From assembly GCF_000801105.2 (NCBI RefSeq), contig NC_079515.1, forward strand, positions 3,534,001 through 3,598,000: a stretch of DNA of 64,000 bases, in the 5' to 3' direction. This document shows positions 22,601 to 32,802 of this stretch, one piece after another. Each line of letters begins with the position of its first letter. The first letter of the stretch is position 1. Origin of the DNA: Raphanus sativus (Eukaryota; Streptophyta; Magnoliopsida; Brassicales; Brassicaceae). Made by a program: the position numbers and the translations under genes. A model generated the notes under the pieces. The model had not been told where the DNA came from and did not search any database. It saw only the letters and a program-made list of their open reading frames with translations.

Positions 22601-23370
22601 TAATTTGTGCTCTTTGCATTTTGTTTCCAACGAGAAGCTTCACAAACTTTGCAAATTTCTCTTTCTGCATCCGCCTCCCAATACAACATGCAATCATTTG
22701 GACATGCATGGATTGACTCATAAGTCATTCCTAATTTGCGAATAACCTTTTTCATGTCATTAAACGAATCTGGCAATTTGGCATGTGCAAATGCTTCTTT
22801 CATCAAATCAAGCACCATGGACATTCCCTTGTCGCTAATCTTGCACATACATTTGATATGGTATAGCTTTAGTATAAAGGATAACTTCGTAAACTTACTA
22901 CATCCTGGATACAGCTCTTGATTATAATCAGCAAACAACTCATCAAAACTTTCTCCTTTTCCAAAGGTTCCACTTGAAGTTGATGGTCTATCTGTGCCCA
23001 TAGGTTGACTGGTTGTTTCGTTTCCATGTTCACCAGGCATATTCATGCTGATATCAGGAAAAATGTCATCCAAAAGATTCATAGTTGAATCCAATTCAAC
23101 TACATTAACATCAGACGGTAATCTTGCATTTCCCGTGATACATACTTCCTCTCCATGTAATATCCAACTTGTGTAAGAACTTAAAAACCCATAGCACATC
23201 AAGTCACCTTCGATATCATCTCTTGACAAAGATTTGGTAAGAAGACAACGGTTACATGGGCATTTCATCATGTTTGCATTTGATCTAGTAAATGCAAAGT
23301 CCAGAAAGTGTTTCACCCCTAATCTATAGTCTTGGGATAATCGTGGTTTGTTTATCCAAGACTTGTCCAT
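22582..23370 (-). CDS. CACTA TNPD-like transposase, N-terminal part only
   Basis: The open frame of 262 residues begins MDKSWINKPRLSQDYRLGVK, the transposase-associated domain (PF13963). It has the zinc-binding-like CPCNRC block (about residues 37-42), a GFLSSYTSWILHGEE block and a C-terminal MTYESIHACPNDCMLYW ... CKVC segment that normally leads into the tnp2 core (PF02992). The frame stops about 20 residues after this point and the catalytic domain is absent, apparently replaced by the captured fragment. The protein alone should not be able to transpose the element. Confidence 0.82.
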   Translation of the reverse strand: MDKSWINKPRLSQDYRLGVKHFLDFAFTRSNANMMKCPCNRCLLTKSLSRDDIEGDLMCYGFLSSYTSWILHGEEVCITGNARLPSDVNVVELDSTMNLLDDIFPDISMNMPGEHGNETTSQPMGTDRPSTSSGTFGKGESFDELFADYNQELYPGCSKFTKLSFILKLYHIKCMCKISDKGMSMVLDLMKEAFAHAKLPDSFNDMKKVIRKLGMTYESIHACPNDCMLYWEADAEREICKVCEASRWKQNAKSTNYESEKD

Positions 23371-25316
23371 TTACACCTGAAAATTTTATTTGCACAATTT
23401 ATAAGTTTTTGAAATTATAAATTTGACTTAAATTCCCAGATATTTCAAATCAATCATTTTATTAGAAAAATGAAAACAATTATGATAATTGGTTGTTTTG
23501 ACGGTGTAGAACATAATAAATCATTTATTTTGGTTGTTTTTGCTTTACTTAATAGATTAAATTTTTGACGGTGTAGAAAAATTTTACTTGTACTATCGAT
23601 GATTAAATATTTAAGTTTTGTATGATTTTCTTTTATTTCCTCTAACTACAAACACAGTTGTGAAAATTTAACTACTGATCTTGATATTTTTAGGTAGAAT
23701 ATGTTTTTAGTCAAAAACAAATAGATTTTAAATATATTCAGTGTTTGAAATATTTTTTTAAAAATTTCAATACAAACTACATTCTGGAACTATATATAAT
23801 GCATGTTAATAATTCAAAAATCACAATCTTTAATTTTAATAAGATACTCATTGTAGCTTTGGAGGACTATCTTTCTTTTTGATTAATTTATAAATATGGT
23901 AAAATTATTAATTCCATTGTTTAAACATCATTTTATATTGGAGATATTTTAATATGCTATAAAGTTGTTAAGAAGTATGATATAATAATTTATGAACTAA
24001 GTATAAGATTAAGATATATTTAAATATTTTTCAATTGTATAAATATAAAACATGGCTACTATAAGGTTGTATGGATATATTATTATGTTTGCGCAATGTT
24101 ATTGGGAGAGTTATCATTTTTTCTTCACGTGTACTGTTAGTTTAGATTTACCTTTTTTATTTTAAGAATATTAGTGTATAAGCAATGATGAAAATAAACA
24201 AGTATTTTCACTAACCTCCAATAAAAAGAAGCAAATTCTTGGTTGTGAAAGCTTCTGTGGTATTAAAGAAATGAGAACCCTGACCCTAACCCTTGACGTA
24301 CAATACTGTTTCCTTTGACGTAGAGATTTCTTTCCAAATCCAATTGTGATAATGGCCTAGAAATCAGACAAATAAATGAAAGCAACTCACAACATCAATA
24401 CTCTTAAAAATCTGGTAGATGATGACAAAACATTAAACATTAACCCTTATAAAACTTACCGAACCCTTCAGCCTTCGTTTAGTCTCTTCCTCTACGATAT
24501 CTCTGGAAAGAGTAAGATAATTCTTTTTCATAAAGAGGCTACGTGCGTGATTGAAGTCTATCAGTTTCTACCTTCTCTCGTTTCTAGATCAATCGAGTTC
24601 TTATCAAATAAAAAGTTTGAATTAATTGTATTTCTAAAATTGAAAGTCCATATCAAACAATATATAAAACAGATTCCTTTTTTCTCGACATAAATATCTG
24701 ATACCAATCTAAACTAATTTTCAGAATTGAGAACTACAATTTTTGTATACATTTTTTTAGGATAGTGAATTAATTATTTTTGACATTACAAGCTACGTGG
24801 TCATGACCACATGAGTTTGCGTTTGGAAAAAGGAATCTTTTCATTCTTATATTAATCAGCCAAAAGACTTGGTTATTAAATATGCAATATTGTAAGTTGT
24901 AACTATATAGTGTGATATTAATATATAAAGGGTCAAAGCATAGTTACGTGTGAATTTGTAAATAGAATTTTAGAAAGAGAAATTCATTAATATAGTTTTT
25001 TGTTAGAATCAATTGTTACTGATGTAAATTTTGTATTACTTTTGTAATTGATGTTAACCACAAGAAAGAAATACATCAATTAGTTAACTGATTTAAATTT
25101 ATATAATTATATCACTTTCGTTTAAATGATTCTAAATTATATAAATTATATCACTTTGTTTAATTGATGCAAAATTTATTAATAATAAAATCATTTATCG
25201 TAACTGATGCTAAATTGTGTATTTTTTGCCTCATTTATAAATAAGTAATGTAAAATAAAATCACTTAGTTTTGTGATACAAATTAAGTGATACAATTCAA
25301 CACTTATTTTGTAGTG

Positions 25317-25965
25317 TGAAAGGCATGTTCTTTTTTCATTCATTGCTTCTTTTATCATAAGATTCGTTTTCTTGTACTATTATTTTCTGCTGCCAATTTC
25401 TTTGCTAAATTACTTGAATTATTTTATTAGTACATATAAAAGAAAAGAACATGTCGCTTTGCTGCTACATTTCTCTATATGTCGACATTTTGAAAAACCA
25501 TCATGTTGAGGTTGGACCATGTCTGGTGTAATTAACACTGTAAAAGCTAATCTTAGTTAATTATAAAAATATATTCTAAATCATGCAACATGCATGGAGA
25601 ATGTCATCAATTTTCTTTCTTCGTTAATAAAATAAAGATAACATTATTTTGCATGAATATATGAAGAAGATCTAGAGTCGGGGTTGATGGAGTGGTGGTG
25701 GAAGCAGGAGGCTTTTTAGCAAAACAACTACAAATATCAGTTGAAATAAGTTGGCACTTTCCATGTGTCCTTGCATCTTGGGATTCCAGTCTCCACACAA
25801 TATATCTTCAAGAGTCTTTGTTACCATGCCTGTTAATCATATACACACCAAACTTTTTTTTGACTGAAATATACACACAAAATTTATCAGACATATTAAA
25901 GGTCCATATAAAATAAACATAATAACATAGTTTACAAAAAAAAAAAAAAACATAATAACATGTTT
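25317..25965. other. Spacer between the CACTA element and the LINE
   Basis: This holds the second half of the duplicated host segment (25320-25395), AT-rich sequence without a recognisable gene, and the left target-site copy of the LINE at 25948-25965. Confidence 0.5.
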
Positions 25966-27060
25966 TTTTTTTTTGAAAAAGGGCATTCTATTAAGCATTA
26001 AAAAGAAACTAAAAAATACAAACTCAGTCAGGTATTGTTTTTGGGCCTTAACCCAATAGTTAAAGATGACAACACATAATGGTTAACCAACTGAAAGTAA
26101 TGAAGCCCAGCCCATAACCAAGGATAGTGAAAAAGCCCCATGTTTAGTCACGCGTTCCACACCGCAAAGAGAGAGGATGAAAGGCGAGGAGATTGATCAC
26201 GGAGTGCCGCGACCTTCGATCTTATCGTTGCTTGAATCTGAGACGAGATAGAGTGGGAAGGTTTGAAGACTTTATGATGCAGACGGGAGTTCCTTTCCGC
26301 CCAAACATAATAGAGAGTGCACTGCCAAGTAAGGAGGCGGATGATCTGCAAATGTCGATGGCCAGAAGTTTGTTGCATGCTGCTTACTTGCTGATTCCAG
26401 TCCCGATCAGGTACTTGTCCTACTCTTCCTGCAATTTCAGTCCAAATATTCCAAGAGTAATGACACTGAAAGTAAATGTGGTCTCTACTTTCAGGAGCGG
26501 CGTTGCAGAGGAGACCGAGTGGATCCGTTTGTAAGCCCCATCCTAGCAGTCGGTCTCTTGTTGGACAACAATTCTGGATCAAAAGCCACGCATTGAAGTT
26601 ATGTCTTGGAATGCCTCTCGGCGACCAAACAATCTTGTTCCAAGGCACAATGGGATTGTGATGCTTCAGCTCTCTATAGACCATACCCGTTGAGAAGACT
26701 TGCGAGGAGCCATTTAAGTTCCAGGAGTGGTGATCTTGTGTAGTTGTCAACGACATCGAGGTCAAATGGATGTGCAAGAGCAGCTGTTCTTCAGAGCGTG
26801 CTGGAGGGAGATTCCAAGAGCCATCAGAATATAGATCATGTAGTGTAGCAGTTTCCGGGATGCCTAAGCGTGATCTTGGAGGCAGTTGTAGGAACTCAGA
26901 GATACGCCCGAAGGGGCTCCAGTTGTCACTCCAAAACCTTACTGTTTGTCCATTTCCCGCTTCAGTAGTAATCCAGTTGTAGATGAGAGGTCTAAGTCTC
27001 AACAGGCGCTTCACAAATCAAGAGTGGTTGTTTCTTTCTTTTATAGTCCAGAAGTTAGAG
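25966..27060 (-). mobile_element. 5'-truncated LINE (L1-type non-LTR retrotransposon) insertion
   Basis: AAACATAATAACATGTTT (18 bp) occurs at 25948-25965 and 27061-27078 as target-site duplication. The poly(A) tail of the minus-strand element appears as the T-run at 25963-25974. Only the 3' end of ORF2 was copied (see the coding remnant at 26148-27014); no endonuclease or catalytic reverse-transcriptase motif is present. A long exact duplication, a tail at one end and truncation at the other are the hallmarks of target-primed reverse transcription. Confidence 0.88.
26148..27014 (-). pseudogene. LINE ORF2 3' end with zf-RVT domain
   Basis: The open frame of 288 residues lacks the catalytic reverse transcriptase. 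It starts in the region after it (WITTEAGNGQTVRFWSDNW) and includes the zinc-binding reverse-transcriptase domain zf-RVT (PF13966): WNKIVWSPRGIPRHNFNAWL, then C, H and C spacing in LLCNAAPESRDHIYFQCHYS. The uninterrupted frame suggests a fairly recent insertion. It is a fragment of a retrotransposon gene and not expected to have a host role. Confidence 0.85.
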
Positions 27061-27688
27061 AAACATAATAACATGTTTACATGACGAGACGAGGAAGACC
27101 GGAAGAGGATGGCGAAAAATGTTGAAATTTTCTCCATCTAATCCCATTAACAGCGTACCCTATATTTATGTTTGATTGGAGATCATCATATAGGTGTAGC
27201 ATCTAGTAACGTGATTAGTGGGTTCGTCTCGTTAATGACAATGAAATACATTTCCAATATAAAAATTAGTAAAAAAGAAAATTAAAGTGTACTATATTTC
27301 TTACTGACTTGGTCAACAAAATATTCTATATTCAGTGACAGGAGCGGACGTTAGGGATACCTATTAGAGTTTGGTTAGGATCTAATCAGATTTCAAGTTT
27401 TCAGAATTAAAATTTTAGTCCCATTTAGATATTTATAAATTTTGATTCGGATTTGATTTAGATATTTACGGGTTTATTTCGAATTTGGATAACCCATTTA
27501 AATTATCTTTTAAGACAATTAAATTCATTAAATACTTTAAATTTCTCAAAATACAAAATAATGTATTATATATAAATTTGAATAACATATACTAAAATAG
27601 TTAAACTTAACATATAAATTGGTTTGTCTTAAATATTTGGATAGAGAATCAATATATATTTCAAATATTTTTGGTATGTTGAGTATTA

Positions 27689-27950
27689 CTCTCTCTCTTT
27701 CATATTAAGTGTCATTTTAGCATTTTTTTTGTGTTGAATAAAATTGTTGTTTTACAATTTCAATGCAATTTACACTTGCTTTCAATTCAATATTAATTGC
27801 AAATGCATTGATGTTATAAATAAATTTATATATTTAAAATACTATTATTGGTTAAATATATAATATTAATGAAAACATAAACGAATTTCAATCAGTTTCC
27901 TAATATGTGTGAAAAATATCTAAATGACATTCTTTGAGAAACTGAAGGAG
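27689..27950. mobile_element. Stowaway-like MITE, about 262 bp
   Basis: Imperfect inverted ends of about 33 bp (left CTCTCTCTTTCATATTAAGT, right ...GAAACTGAAGGAG) are flanked by TA on both sides (27687-27688, 27951-27952). Both arms contain GTCATTTTAG / CTAAATGAC. No coding sequence. The TA target suggests a Tc1/mariner-derived element. Confidence 0.62.
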
Positions 27951-28481
27951 TATTTTACAATTTTAGACATTTAATCTTGACTATCTTTATATATTATCAA
28001 GTATTTTGAATAATTTTAAAATATCTTATATATTTTAGATATGTTAATATACTAAATCTAAAAGTAGTTAATATATATAGATATATAAATGTATTTTGAA
28101 TATATTCAGATTTCTAAAATATTTTGATTAGAATGGTGTTTGACACCCGTTTTTTAGATATCAAAATTTTGAATCCGTACAGATAACCAATTTTGATTCG
28201 AATTTATATTATTTTTTGAATTAGATTCAGTTTGGTTTTTTGAATTCAGATTTTTTACGGAAACCTTATGTGTCTCTGATTATCCAAATTAGTGAATGAT
28301 AAGAATAATTTATGGATTACATAAATTTTGGAATCATTCTAATAGAAAAAATCAATTAAATTAATTGAAAGTCTTTGTGTCTCTAACATGTGAATGTGTT
28401 GCATATTTATCAATCAGGCTAGTCCCAGAATGTAACAACAAAGCAACGCAAAGAAAAAAAGAAAAAAAAAAGCTTTGAATT

Positions 28482-28551
28482 TGACACGTTTACAATTTAT
28501 TAAGCGAGAACGTACGTGACACGTTTACGGTTCAATAAGCGAGAACGTGAC
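28482..28551. repeat. 35-bp tandem duplication upstream of the PMT6-like gene
   Basis: TGACACGTTTAC followed by an AATAAGCGAGAACGT-type block begins at 28482 and again at 28517. The second copy ends about 135 bp before the ATG at 28688. Each copy contains ACACGT and AACGT cores, so the duplication doubles possible ACGT-type binding sites. Confidence 0.65.
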
Positions 28552-28687
28552 AACTCTCAGAGAGCTGAGCTCTGCTTGCTCCATAGATTTGTTCACTCCG
28601 AAAGTAAAGTATAAGCGAATCTCGAGGAAGACGAAAGAACAAGATCAGTAGAAGCCGAAGCAGAAAGAAAAGAGCCAGAGATATACA

Positions 28688-31018
28688 ATGGGAAGAGGTT
28701 ATAATGTGTTCGGTGCAACGAGATCGGGGAAGACGATACTAGTTGCTCTCTTTCTAACGGTTGGATCATTTTACGCCGGCTCTCTCTTCGGCAACAACGA
28801 ACCCATCCACCTCTCTCAATCTGGTCGCTTCTTCTCTCTGTTTATCTTCTCTGTTCAAAACTTTCTCTGCATGCGGTTGGATTCTTGTGGAATCTGCAGC
28901 AAGTTCTTGATTTATTTACACTCGATCTTGATTTTGCAGCTCTCTTCAAGTTCTCAAACAAGATCGAGCTCACTTACCGAACATCACCACCACCGCTAGT
29001 CATACCTGAAACCGGGATGAACGTGTGTCCCTCAAAGTTCAACGAGTATCTCCCTTGCCACAACGTCACATACGTGCGCCAGCTGAGCTTGAACGTCTCT
29101 AGAAGAGAAGATCTCGAGAGGCACTGCCCGCCGCTCGAGCAGCGCCTCTTCTGCTTGGTGCCTCCACCGAAAGATTACAAGATACCTTTGAGATGGCCAA
29201 CTAGTAGAGACTACGTGTGGAGAAGCAATGTGAATCACACACATCTTGCTCGTGTTAACGGTGGACAAAGCTGGGTACAGGAACATGGAGATAAGTTTTG
29301 GTGGTTCCCTGGTGGTGGTACTCATTTCAAACATGGTGCTTCAGAATACATACAGAGGTTTAAATTTTAGGAACTATAGACATTTCTTTAAGGACTTTAA
29401 TAATTAAAAAAGAAAATCATAATTTTGATATGGATTTTTGTGTGTGTGTCATTAGGTTGGGAGATATGGTGACTAATGAAACAGGTGACTTGCGTTCAGC
29501 TGGAGTGGTGCAAGTTCTTGATGTTGGGTGTGGAGTTGCAAGCTTTGCGGCTTATCTACTTCCTTTAGGTATACAGACAATGTCCTTTGCTCCTAACGAT
29601 GCTCATGAAAACCAGATTCAGTTTTCATTGGAGAGAGGCATTGGCGCAATGATCTCTGCTGTTGCCACCAAGCAACTGCCGTATCCTTCAGCTTCCTTTG
29701 AGATGGTTCATTGCTCGAGATGTCGTGTTGATTGGCATGCAAACGGTATATATATGTTTGGAGTGATAGATTTTCTCTTGTGTTGGTTTGGTTTGGTCAT
29801 AGTAATTGATAATTTTTTTATTTTAACTTGATTCTGCAGATGGGATCTTACTTAAAGAAGTTCATAGGCTTCTTAGACCCAATGGCTACTTTGTGTATAC
29901 GTCGCCACCAGCTTATAGAAAAGATAAAGAGTATCCTGTGATTTGGGATAAGTTGGTTAATCTAGCTAACTCGATGTGCTGGAAGCTTGTGTCCCGGAAG
30001 GTACAAACTGCTATATGGGTTAAAGAAGAGAACGTGGAGTGCCTTAAGAAGAACGCAGAGGTGAAGCTCATAAGTTTATGTGATGTGGAAGATGTTTTGA
30101 AACCTTCCTGGCAGGTTCCTCTTAGAGATTGTGTGCAAATTAGTGGACATACAGAAAAGAGACCCTCTTCTTTAGCTGAACGTCTCTCCAAGTATCCAGA
30201 AACTCTGAGAAACATAGGTACATTTCTTCTGCTAATTTCATTTTAAGATTACTTAACCACTTATAAGCAAAGTTTTCATCAGGTATCAGCGAAGACGAAT
30301 ATACATCAGACACTGTCTTCTGGAGAGAACAAGTTAAACATTACTGGCGGTTTATGAATGTAAATGAGACCGAAGTGCGGAATGTGATGGACATGAACGC
30401 ATTCATTGGTGGATTTGCCGCGGCCATGAACTCGTACCCTGTTTGGGTGATGAACATAGTACCTGCTACCATGAATGAAACATTGTCTGGAGTTTTCGAG
30501 AGGGGCTTAACTGGTGCTTTCCATGATTGGTAAGCATGTTTCACAAACCCTTCTTTTTGTTTTGTTTCCAGTCTCTGCCAAGCATCAACACACCACTTAG
30601 ATAAAAAGAAAAAAATGTCTTAGGTGTGAGCCGTTCTCAACGTATCCGCGTACTTATGATTTGCTGCATGCCAATCATGTCATCTCTCACTACCAAAGCC
30701 GTGGAGATGGTTGTTTGCTAGAGGATATCATGCTTGAGATGGACCGGATGATTCGCCCTCAGGTTACTCTTGCACTGATGGTGCAACTATGTTTGAATCA
30801 AACCCCTTTTGGTCTCCTATCATTTAGTCTTTATAATATTACATGACCTGAGCTTGCAGGGATTCATCATTATAAGGGACGAGGAACCGGTAACCTCAAG
30901 GATCCGAGACTTGGCTCCTAACTACCTCTGGGAAGTGAAAACTCATCAGCTGGAAAACAAACTCAACAAGACAGAAACTGTTCTGTTTTGCAGGAAGAGA
31001 TTCTGGGCAATCATCTGA
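28688..31018 (+). CDS. PMT6: Probable DUF248 methyltransferase (PMT6-like)
   Basis: Seven exons fit: 28688-28823, 28940-29357, 29456-29745, 29840-30217, 30283-30529, 30624-30762, 30860-31018, giving 588 residues. A short cytosolic N terminus precedes one membrane anchor (about residues 15-36, [19 protein letters not shown]), as in Golgi type II proteins. The S-adenosylmethionine-binding motif [17 protein letters not shown] lies near 204, followed by HCSRCRVDW and the family's WVMNIVPAT and [15 protein letters not shown] blocks. This QUASIMODO2/DUF248 family is thought to methylate wall polysaccharides such as homogalacturonan; the substrate of this member is not known. Counterpart of At3g10200. 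Confidence 0.9.
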
Positions 31019-31351
31019 ACAGACCAATCTTCATAGCTCCAAATAGGTCTTGTACTCTCTTGGGTCTATAACAATGAAAGAGGGTGAAGTGAAACTTACA
31101 AAGCAGCTTTAGTTCGTATATTGATTCTAGAATGTCTCTGTACATGTGTATTTTCAGAGTTTCTGTCTTTCATAATTCATACAAGAGTTTGTCTCTGAAC
31201 TTACCAACGACAATAGTTAGTTACTGGTTCTGCCCAAACTCAATCAAAACCACATTGAAACTGAAGAGTTTTTTTAGGACTCTCAATTATACTCTATACA
31301 AGAAACATAAAAAATAAGAGGTTCTGGCATTACAGAAGAGGAGAAAATACA

Positions 31352-32450
31352 CTATGAGACCCATCTATTCTCGTACTGGTTGAGTTCTCTGTTGAGTGAG
31401 AACGAAGAAGACTGAACCTCGGTTAAATGAAAAGGATCCGGTTCGATTCCATAGTCCGTCAACGGTCTATGCTCAAGCACATTATCATGGTTGTTCACAA
31501 AATCAGGAACTTCCACCTCCCCTTTCTTTATCTCCTCCCACAGATACTGCAACCTGCTCACATACTTAATCTTCCAGTACAGTCTGCAACGTTTTATTAA
31601 AAGTTGGTGTTTAGATGATGATGAAAAAGCTTTTAACTTGAGGCTCAAAGAAAAAAAGCTTTACTTACCCTCCGGTTAGAAGAAGGCGACCGAGAGTGGC
31701 GATGACAAGTCTCGAACGAAGACCAGGGTGTATAAAGTAAACAACTTGGAGTCTGTCTTTGATCTCGGAAGGAAGATCCTCGTAGATCCATCTCAAGATG
31801 GTAATCCCCGGTGAGTTCTCGTCCTTTTGAACCGTGCTATGCATGTAAACCAAGCAGAAAGGTCCCTCTGGACACTCGTTGCTTATCTTCTGGAATATAT
31901 ACTTCTTCAGCCTCTCTGCACTCACCACACGAGCTGCCGTTTCATCCACACACACACACAAAAAAACACTTAAAGACCTTAAAAAGATGAGTTATGTAAT
32001 GAAACAGAATGTTAAGTGAGGCTCTCGAGCTAAAGCGAAGAAGATTGATCTAACAAACTTGTAACTAACTTTTCTCATTGATTAATTCAAACGACAAGAG
32101 TACAGAGTTAACTTATATACTGTGATTGTTCCGGTTTACTTAACCACAATAAACCAAAACCTAAACCGGTTATCTACTCTAATACAGAAGCTAATAACAC
32201 ATTAGCAACTTTTTTTACCAGGAAAGTACTTTCCGACGACGCGGAAGATCCGGTTACCGGACTTATCGGAGCCTTGGAGGGTGAAGAAGTGGAGGAGATC
32301 GAGATCGGAGAAGTCTTCGTCGTCGCCGAGGTATTGAGGACAGTCGTGCCAGTTCTCTTGCTCATCGATCTCATCGCTTCTCGTTAAGAACGGTCGAGCG
32401 TCGATACCTAGATCGGAAGCTAAGACTACCACCGAGAAGTCTTCTGCCAT
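31352..32450 (-). CDS. SEC14 / CRAL-TRIO-like lipid transfer protein
   Basis: Three exons fit: 32219-32450, 31669-31933, 31352-31583, giving 242 residues. It begins MAEDFSVVVLASDLGIDARPF and has an acidic stretch (DDEDFSDLDLLHFF), then a compact CRAL-TRIO-like fold with RVVSAERLKKYIFQK, LVYMHSTVQ, LPSEIKDRLQVVYFIHPGLR and LYWKIKYVSRLQYLWEEI. It lacks the usual long N-terminal CRAL-TRIO-N helix, like the At3g10210 family. The predicted role is phosphoinositide or lipid exchange, but no substrate is established. An ATG at 32465 would add five residues. It shares a 352-bp divergent promoter with TFCB. Confidence 0.87.
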
Positions 32451-32523
32451 CGCCGGAACTCTCACGGATCTTTTCTACCTTTCGAGTGTGTGTTTTGGTT
32501 AAGGATCAAAAAGGCTATACTAA

Positions 32524-32680
32524 CCTGCGGAAGAGTATATAAGATTTTACATGCGACTCAACACGTGGCATAATGTAAATGAGTTTCTGACTAAGATTAC
32601 ACGTGGCAAGATCACTGCGGGAGAGTACATGATATATTACATACGGCTGAACACGCGGCATAATCTAAATGAATCTAGGG
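32524..32680. promoter_or_regulatory. Bidirectional promoter with duplicated G-box/ABRE block
   Basis: Between the divergent SEC14-like and TFCB genes, a block of about 60 bp beginning CTGCGG(A/G)AGAGTA is present at 32525 and again at 32615 (offset 90 bp). ACACGTGGC, a perfect G-box/ABRE core, occurs at 32561-32569 and 32599-32607. The equivalent site in the second block, near 32651, reads ACACGCGGC, so its core is broken. This suggests bZIP/bHLH control such as abscisic acid or light response. Confidence 0.6.
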
Positions 32681-32802
32681 GGTGTTTGTAATACCGAGAG
32701 TACGCTTTACGATCTAAAACCTTATTTACACGACGGCGGTTGAAAACGACACCGTTTGATCTTCCGCTTCTTCTCGGCACATCTCTGGAGGAGAAAACAA
32801 AA

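Larger units (their letters stand above)
18162..25316 (-). mobile_element. CACTA (En/Spm) DNA transposon, 7155 bp
   Basis: The ends are CACTACAAAA at 18162 and TTTTGTAGTG ending at 25316, flanked by the 3-bp duplication TGA (18159-18161 and 25317-25319), all diagnostic of CACTA elements. Both subterminal regions (about 18175-18640 and 25010-25300) hold many short copies of motifs such as ATGATGTAA and TATCACTTA in both orientations, the usual transposase-binding arrays. Two element genes are read leftward: a TNPD-like 5' part at 22582-23370 and a Transposase_24 gene at 18823-20802. The tnp2 catalytic core is missing, so the element is non-autonomous. It also carries a captured host exon pair and a hAT MITE. 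Confidence 0.92.
27079..28687. other. AT-rich spacer upstream of the PMT6-like gene
   Basis: No gene was recognised. Degenerate TTTGGATTCGGATTT-like repeats at about 27370-27500 and 28140-28260 look like the worn ends of an element related to the CCGAAC-rich hAT MITE. A Stowaway-like MITE sits inside this span (27689-27950), and a 35-bp tandem pair at 28482-28551 lies in the promoter. Confidence 0.5.

Noticed and set aside
24376..24693. 105-codon plus-strand frame within the CACTA element
   Set aside because: AT-rich and low complexity, opposite in direction to the element genes, no recognisable domain.
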